From Solirubrum sp044628455 (GTDB taxonomy: Bacteria; Bacteroidota; Bacteroidia; Cytophagales; Hymenobacteraceae), in the NCBI RefSeq assembly GCF_044628455.1, contig NZ_JBIYZW010000002.1:558001-622000 (forward strand): a DNA stretch of 64,000 bases. The letters run 5' to 3'. How positions within the stretch are numbered: the first letter of the stretch is position 1; every line of letters starts with the position of its first letter. Shown here piece by piece: positions 60,316 to 64,000 of the stretch. A program made the translations under genes and the position numbers. Below the pieces are notes generated by a model. That model was not told the origin of the DNA. It saw only the letters and a program-made list of their open reading frames with translations, and did not search any database.

Positions 60316-62277
60316 ATGAAGAATTATCAGTGGATAATCAACCTGGTGGACAAAGCCAGCGCACCCATGCAGTCGATACTGCAAAAGGGTGAGCGGATGA
60401 GCGGTGTGTTTAACAAGGCACAGGCATCCACCAAACAGCTCTTTTACGGCCTGGGTGTAGCAGCTCAGGTGGCCACGGGCTTCCAGAGCGCCAATGATGC
60501 TATTAACAGAGCCGTAGAGCCGGGCATCCGCTTTGAACAGACGTTGGCTGAGGTTTCGGCCATCACGGGCGTCACGGGCAAGGGGCTCCAGGAAATGGGG
60601 GAAAGTGGCAGGCAGATGGCCAGCATTTTCGGCGGGCCGGTCACGGGCTACCTCAATTCCACTAAGAGCATTCTTTCGGAGCTGGGGCCACAGATGGCCA
60701 AAGACCAGGCGGCAATGGATAGCATGAATACCTCAGTGGCTATCCTGAGCAAGAGCATGGGCGGAGACGCGGAAGGGGCTACCAAAGCCCTCACCACTTC
60801 GCTCCAGCAATTCAATGTAGACCTCAAAAACCCGCAGACATCGGCCAAGGCCATGACTATGGCCATGAACGTCATGGCCGCAGCTGCCAACGCTGGTGCG
60901 GCGGAAGTGCCGCAGATTTCGGACGCGCTGAAGGTGGCCGGTGTGGCTGCCAGCGGTGCCCGAGTCGGGTTTATAGAAACGAATGCCGCAATCCAGGTGC
61001 TGGCTCAGGGCGGCATGAAGGGGGCGGAAGCGGGCACGGCCTTGCGCAACGTCATCAGCAAGCTGGGTGAAGGCCGCTTCTTGCCGAAGGATGTGCAGAC
61101 GGAACTGAAGGCCGCAGGCGTGAACATCAACGTGCTCACGGATAAATCCCTCTCCCTCGGGCAACGCCTGACGGAGCTGAAGAAGATTCAGGGGGATTCG
61201 GCCCTGGTGTCGAAACTCTTCGGCATGGAGAACCAGAACGCCGCAGGCATCCTGCTGCGGGGCACTGAGGCAATGGCCAGCTACGAAAAGCAAATCACGG
61301 GCACGAATGCCGCAGTGGATGCTGCCAAAACCATTATGGATACCACGGCGGGCCGGATGGAGCGGGCAAAGGCCATGTGGGAAAACATGGGCATTTCAGT
61401 CTTCAACGCCACGAAGCCATACCTGCCCTACATCCAGACCGCAGGCCAGGCCGGGGTGATGGTGAGCCAGATGATACCGCTGTTTATGATGCTCGGCAAC
61501 GGGCTCACGGTGGCCGGTGGCAAGATGTGGGCATTCACCATGAGCACGGCCGCATCCGGCCTGGCTCTGGGCAAACAAGCGGCTGTGATGGTGCTGTCTG
61601 GGCTGACTGCGGTGGGCTCATTCGTAGTTGGGCTGATTTCGGCCACGGCTGCGCAGTGGGGTTTGAACGTGGCTATGAACGCCAACCCGATTGGGCTGAT
61701 AATCGTGGGCCTGGTGGCCGTGGGTGCTGCGGTCTACATGATTATTCGGCATTGGGACACGCTGAAGGTGTGGCTGCTGGAGATGGGGAAGTGGATGCTT
61801 AAAATGAATCCCTTCTACATCATGGTTCAGGGCATCTTCCAGCTCTTTCCTGGTATCGAGAAGTGGTTTTCCCAGCTCTGGGATAAAGTCACGGGCTTCG
61901 TGAAAAGCCTGGTGGGCAAGTTCAAAGGCATCTGGGATGCCATTGCGCCTTACCTCGGGCTGGGCACCATGCAAATCACCAGCATCGATGACAAGCTGCT
62001 GAAGCCTGACGCGGGTGGCGTTGACCCGTTCGCCGCTGGCCAGAATGCTCAGGCGCTCAGCTTGGGTGGTAGCAAAGGTGTGAAGGCCAAAGCGGATAAG
62101 GTCAGCAGCGGTGGCAGCAAGCCAACCACCGTGAACATCACCATCGGCAAGTTCCAGGACTCCATAAACATCCATGCCACCACCCTGAAGGAAGGCACGA
62201 ATGACATGGTGGCCATGCTGGAAGAAGCCCTAACCCGAGTAGTGAACGGCGTGAGCCAAGGCGTAGGAACCACATGA
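60316..62277 (+). CDS. Tail tape measure protein
   Basis: 653 residues from ATG 60316. The N-terminal region is coiled-coil-like (WIINLVDKASAPMQSILQKGERMSGVFNKAQ). A TP901-type core follows (EQTLAEVSAITGVTGKGLQEM, AAEVPQISDALKVAGVAASGARVG, GMKGAEAGTALRNVISKLGEGRFLP). Long hydrophobic helices at about 395-475 resemble the membrane-inserting part. The C-terminal 80 residues are beta-like. Its short length would predict a tail of roughly 100 nm if the usual ratio holds. A longer frame from 60277 would overlap the antisense gene. Confidence 0.9.
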   Translation: MKNYQWIINLVDKASAPMQSILQKGERMSGVFNKAQASTKQLFYGLGVAAQVATGFQSANDAINRAVEPGIRFEQTLAEVSAITGVTGKGLQEMGESGRQMASIFGGPVTGYLNSTKSILSELGPQMAKDQAAMDSMNTSVAILSKSMGGDAEGATKALTTSLQQFNVDLKNPQTSAKAMTMAMNVMAAAANAGAAEVPQISDALKVAGVAASGARVGFIETNAAIQVLAQGGMKGAEAGTALRNVISKLGEGRFLPKDVQTELKAAGVNINVLTDKSLSLGQRLTELKKIQGDSALVSKLFGMENQNAAGILLRGTEAMASYEKQITGTNAAVDAAKTIMDTTAGRMERAKAMWENMGISVFNATKPYLPYIQTAGQAGVMVSQMIPLFMMLGNGLTVAGGKMWAFTMSTAASGLALGKQAAVMVLSGLTAVGSFVVGLISATAAQWGLNVAMNANPIGLIIVGLVAVGAAVYMIIRHWDTLKVWLLEMGKWMLKMNPFYIMVQGIFQLFPGIEKWFSQLWDKVTGFVKSLVGKFKGIWDAIAPYLGLGTMQITSIDDKLLKPDAGGVDPFAAGQNAQALSLGGSKGVKAKADKVSSGGSKPTTVNITIGKFQDSINIHATTLKEGTNDMVAMLEEALTRVVNGVSQGVGTT

Positions 62278-62861
62278 GCGAGATAACTACCCTGCCAGGG
62301 TTCAGCATCAACATCAGCCAGGCGGCTGGCTCGGCTTCGCGCCTGCTGCCCTTCCCTGGAGTCAATCAGCCAGCCCAGCTGGTGAAGGCTCCAGACTTCA
62401 CCATGCCGCCGGAATCGATGCTGGGCACGCCCATGTACTTCACCATCAAAATTGGTGATGTGCAGCTGCCAAATGAGCCGCTTATCACGGTCTTCAGCTC
62501 GAAAAACATCGTGAAGACGGTGGTGGCCGGTGGGAACTTCACGGTGAAGGAAATCATCGGCCTGGATGACTACAAAATCAACATCAAAGGCTACGCGATG
62601 CGGGAAGGCCAGCCCGTGCTGGGTGGCAGCAGCCTGGTGCCTGAAGACTATCCTGAAGCGGAGCTGCGCAAGCTGGCCAACCTGAACAAAATCACGAAGG
62701 ACTTGCCCGTGACCTGCCAGCTGCTGAGCTATTTCAACATCACCCGGCTGGTCATCGAAGACATGAGCTTCCCGCCCGTGGCCGGTGCTGCGGGGTACTT
62801 CGCCTACGAAATCAACGCGGTCAGTGACGAATCATCACTGGCCAAGCTACTCCGCAAATGA
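62274..62861 (+). CDS. DUF6046-like tail/baseplate protein
   Basis: 195 residues. The core MYFTIKIGDVQLPNEPLITVFSSKNIVKTVVAG, NFTVKEIIGLDDYKINIKG and YPEAELRKLANLNKI follows the small DUF6046 domain found before hub genes in Bacteroidota phages. Mu gp43-like genes (DNA circularisation) occupy this place in Mu. ATG overlaps the tape measure stop (ATGA). Confidence 0.72.
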   Translation: MSEITTLPGFSINISQAAGSASRLLPFPGVNQPAQLVKAPDFTMPPESMLGTPMYFTIKIGDVQLPNEPLITVFSSKNIVKTVVAGGNFTVKEIIGLDDYKINIKGYAMREGQPVLGGSSLVPEDYPEAELRKLANLNKITKDLPVTCQLLSYFNITRLVIEDMSFPPVAGAAGYFAYEINAVSDESSLAKLLRK

Positions 62862-63859
62862 GCCTTCTGCTGACTTGTAAGGTGCGCATCGGTAACCTGG
62901 AATTTCCCAAGCTGAGCGGCTTTGAAGCTGAATCATCCTGGAAGAATCTGGGTGACTCTGCCACGCTGAAGATGTACGGGTTCGTGCAGGTGCTCGGGCC
63001 GGATGGTCAGCCCATCGGGGAGCGGGTTCGCACCGAAGACGTGGTGAAAGTGGGCGATGAAGTGGAAGTCCAGCTGGGCTACGATGGCCAGCTGCGCACG
63101 GAGTTCAAAGGGTACGTGGCGGAAATAAAGCTCACGGTGCCCTTTGAAGTGCGCCTGGAAGATGAATTCTTTCACCTGAAGCGCCAGGCCGTGAATAAGA
63201 CCTGGAAGAAGACCACCCTGCGCCAGCTGCTGGCTGAGCTGGTGCCTGGTGTCAAGCTCAGCCCGAGCGTGCCGCAGCTCAGTATCGATGCTTTCCGCGC
63301 TGACCGGACAACCGTGGCCGGGGTGCTCCAGAAGCTCAAAGAAAACTACCTGGTGTGTGCCTACTTCCGCGCTGGCCAGCTCTATGTGGGGCTGCCTTAC
63401 ACGGAGTTCACCAGCTCCAGCGCGGTGGATGGTGCTCTGGCTAAATACAGCTTCCAGCAAAATGTGGTAGCCGATGATTTGACCTACAAGCGGAAAGAAG
63501 ACGTGCGCATCAAAGCCAAGGTGGTGGCCATGCACCGCAACGGCAAGAAGACTACTGTGAGCGGGGTGGGTGATGTGGATGGGGAAGAACGCACCATCAC
63601 CCTGCGCACCGAAACGAAGGACGCAGCTGAGCTGAAGCGGATGGCTGAAGCAGAGCTGGCCAAGTTTAAGTACGATGGCTACCGGGGCAAGCTCACCAGC
63701 TTCGGGGTGCCGTTCGTCCTTCACTCGGGCATTGCGGAGCTATACGATGAGCGCCACCCGCAACGTGATGGCCGCTACCTGGTGGACAGCGTGAAGACCT
63801 CGTTTGGGCCGGAAGGCTTTCGGCGGGAAGTGGAGCTGGGCAAACGCGCTGGGCAATGA
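62858..63859 (+). CDS. Baseplate hub protein (gpD / Mu gp44-like)
   Basis: 333 residues of the late-control-gpD/hub family: CKVRIGNLEFPKLSGFEAESSWKNLGDSATLKMYGF, DEVEVQLGYDGQLRTEFKGYVAEI, DAFRADRTTVAGVLQKLKENY, GQLYVGLPYT and DAAELKRMAEAELAKFKYDGYRGKLT. It forms the trimeric hub on which the spike sits. ATG overlaps the preceding stop (ATGA), and its TGA overlaps the next ATG. Confidence 0.85.
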   Translation: MSLLLTCKVRIGNLEFPKLSGFEAESSWKNLGDSATLKMYGFVQVLGPDGQPIGERVRTEDVVKVGDEVEVQLGYDGQLRTEFKGYVAEIKLTVPFEVRLEDEFFHLKRQAVNKTWKKTTLRQLLAELVPGVKLSPSVPQLSIDAFRADRTTVAGVLQKLKENYLVCAYFRAGQLYVGLPYTEFTSSSAVDGALAKYSFQQNVVADDLTYKRKEDVRIKAKVVAMHRNGKKTTVSGVGDVDGEERTITLRTETKDAAELKRMAEAELAKFKYDGYRGKLTSFGVPFVLHSGIAELYDERHPQRDGRYLVDSVKTSFGPEGFRREVELGKRAGQ

Positions 63860-64000
63860 GCGATAAAGTAAGACGCTTGCTGAATGAGCTGGTGCCGCAG
63901 CCTAAGCGCTACATCGAAGGGGTAGTGAAGTCAGTGAGCCTGGATGACCTGACCTGTGAGGTGGAGCCCGCGGATGGTGGTGCTGAGCTGGTGGATGTCC
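63856..64000 (+). CDS. Spike/baseplate protein, N-terminal part (cut by window edge)
   Basis: 48 residues visible (MSDKVRRLLNELVPQPKRYI, then GVVKSVSLDDLTCEV), resembling the N-terminus of Mu gp45/gpV-like spike proteins by the Rxx-IxGxVxSV-TCxVxP pattern and by position after the hub. The rest lies outside the window. Confidence 0.55.
   Translation, partial: MSDKVRRLLNELVPQPKRYIEGVVKSVSLDDLTCEVEPADGGAELVDV

Larger units (their letters stand above)
37208..64000. mobile_element. Mu-like transposable prophage with contractile tail (left part; right end outside window)
   Basis: The order repressor (leftward), Ner-like, MuA-type transposase, MuB-type ATPase, Gam, GemA-like is that of Mu's early region. 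It is followed by Mu-type head genes (DUF935 portal, MuF, gpG-like, DUF1320), a protease/scaffold, capsid, lysis genes, tail sheath, tube, chaperone, tape measure and hub. The left end lies somewhere between the host terminator at 37207 and the repressor stop at 37465. TG dinucleotides at 37222 or 37225 could be the terminus but cannot be proven without the right end. No inactivating frameshift was noticed, so the element may be intact. Confidence 0.92.

Overview
The window comes from a GC-rich member of the Bacteroidota, most likely Hymenobacter or a close relative. The evidence is a T9SS/gliding gene set (GldJ-like lipoprotein, PorP/SprF-like protein, a large secreted protein with a CHU_C sorting domain), Bacteroidota-type promoter elements (TTG-N19-TAnnTTTG), few Shine-Dalgarno sequences, and host proteins typical of the Cytophagales. 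No rRNA, canonical tRNA or CRISPR array was seen.

Positions 1 to about 37,210 are chromosome. In order they hold ileS (cut by the window edge), an RND-type exporter, a small STAS-like gene, a 1087-residue T9SS substrate, glycyl-tRNA synthetase, a PiT phosphate transporter and two small conserved genes. A gene-free stretch at about 12.4-13.2 kb is packed with DnaA-box-like sequences and is a candidate replication origin. Then come a leftward block (Ig-like lipoprotein, methyltransferase, mnmG, ATE-like transferase, ybeY, anti-sigma kinase, DUF4175 protein, exodeoxyribonuclease III, AhpD-like protein), comF, gldJ and porP/sprF-like genes, a 1024-residue AsmA-like protein, a DUF4382 lipoprotein, and small genes (thioredoxin-like, DinB-like, diacylglycerol kinase, GNAT). 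The spacers carry several repeats: a 16-unit 21-bp minisatellite, a 29-bp-armed hairpin repeat, a 31-bp inverted repeat that supplies the stop codons of two convergent genes, and a 3 x 42-bp repeat.

From about 37.2 kb to the right edge lies the left part of a Mu-like transposable prophage with a contractile tail; its right end is outside the window. The early region has a leftward XRE/S24 repressor, four GTTCC-N5-GGAAC operator-like sites, and a rightward operon: Ner-like protein, MuA-type DDE transposase, MuB-type ATPase, a second P-loop ATPase, Gam, a PAPS-reductase-like protein, a GemA-like protein and several unknowns. The packaging/head-entry module (tail-completion-like proteins, gpG-like protein, a portal fused to a MuF domain, DUF1320, large and small terminase) is inverted relative to the rest. 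After a palindrome-rich divergent region the rightward genes resume: prohead protease/scaffold, major capsid, membrane proteins, CHAP endolysin, a protein with the layout of a unimolecular spanin, tail sheath, tube, tail chaperone with a programmed -1 frameshift, tape measure, DUF6046 protein, hub and spike.

The most unusual observation is a pair of tRNA-like minihelices (acceptor-like stem plus perfect T-arm, no D or anticodon arm) that bracket gam and its neighbour. Their stems are kept by compensating base changes. Other points worth a second look are the candidate oriC, the frameshift signal, the spanin, the fused portal-MuF protein, the capsid with a hydrophobic N-terminus and the inverted packaging module.
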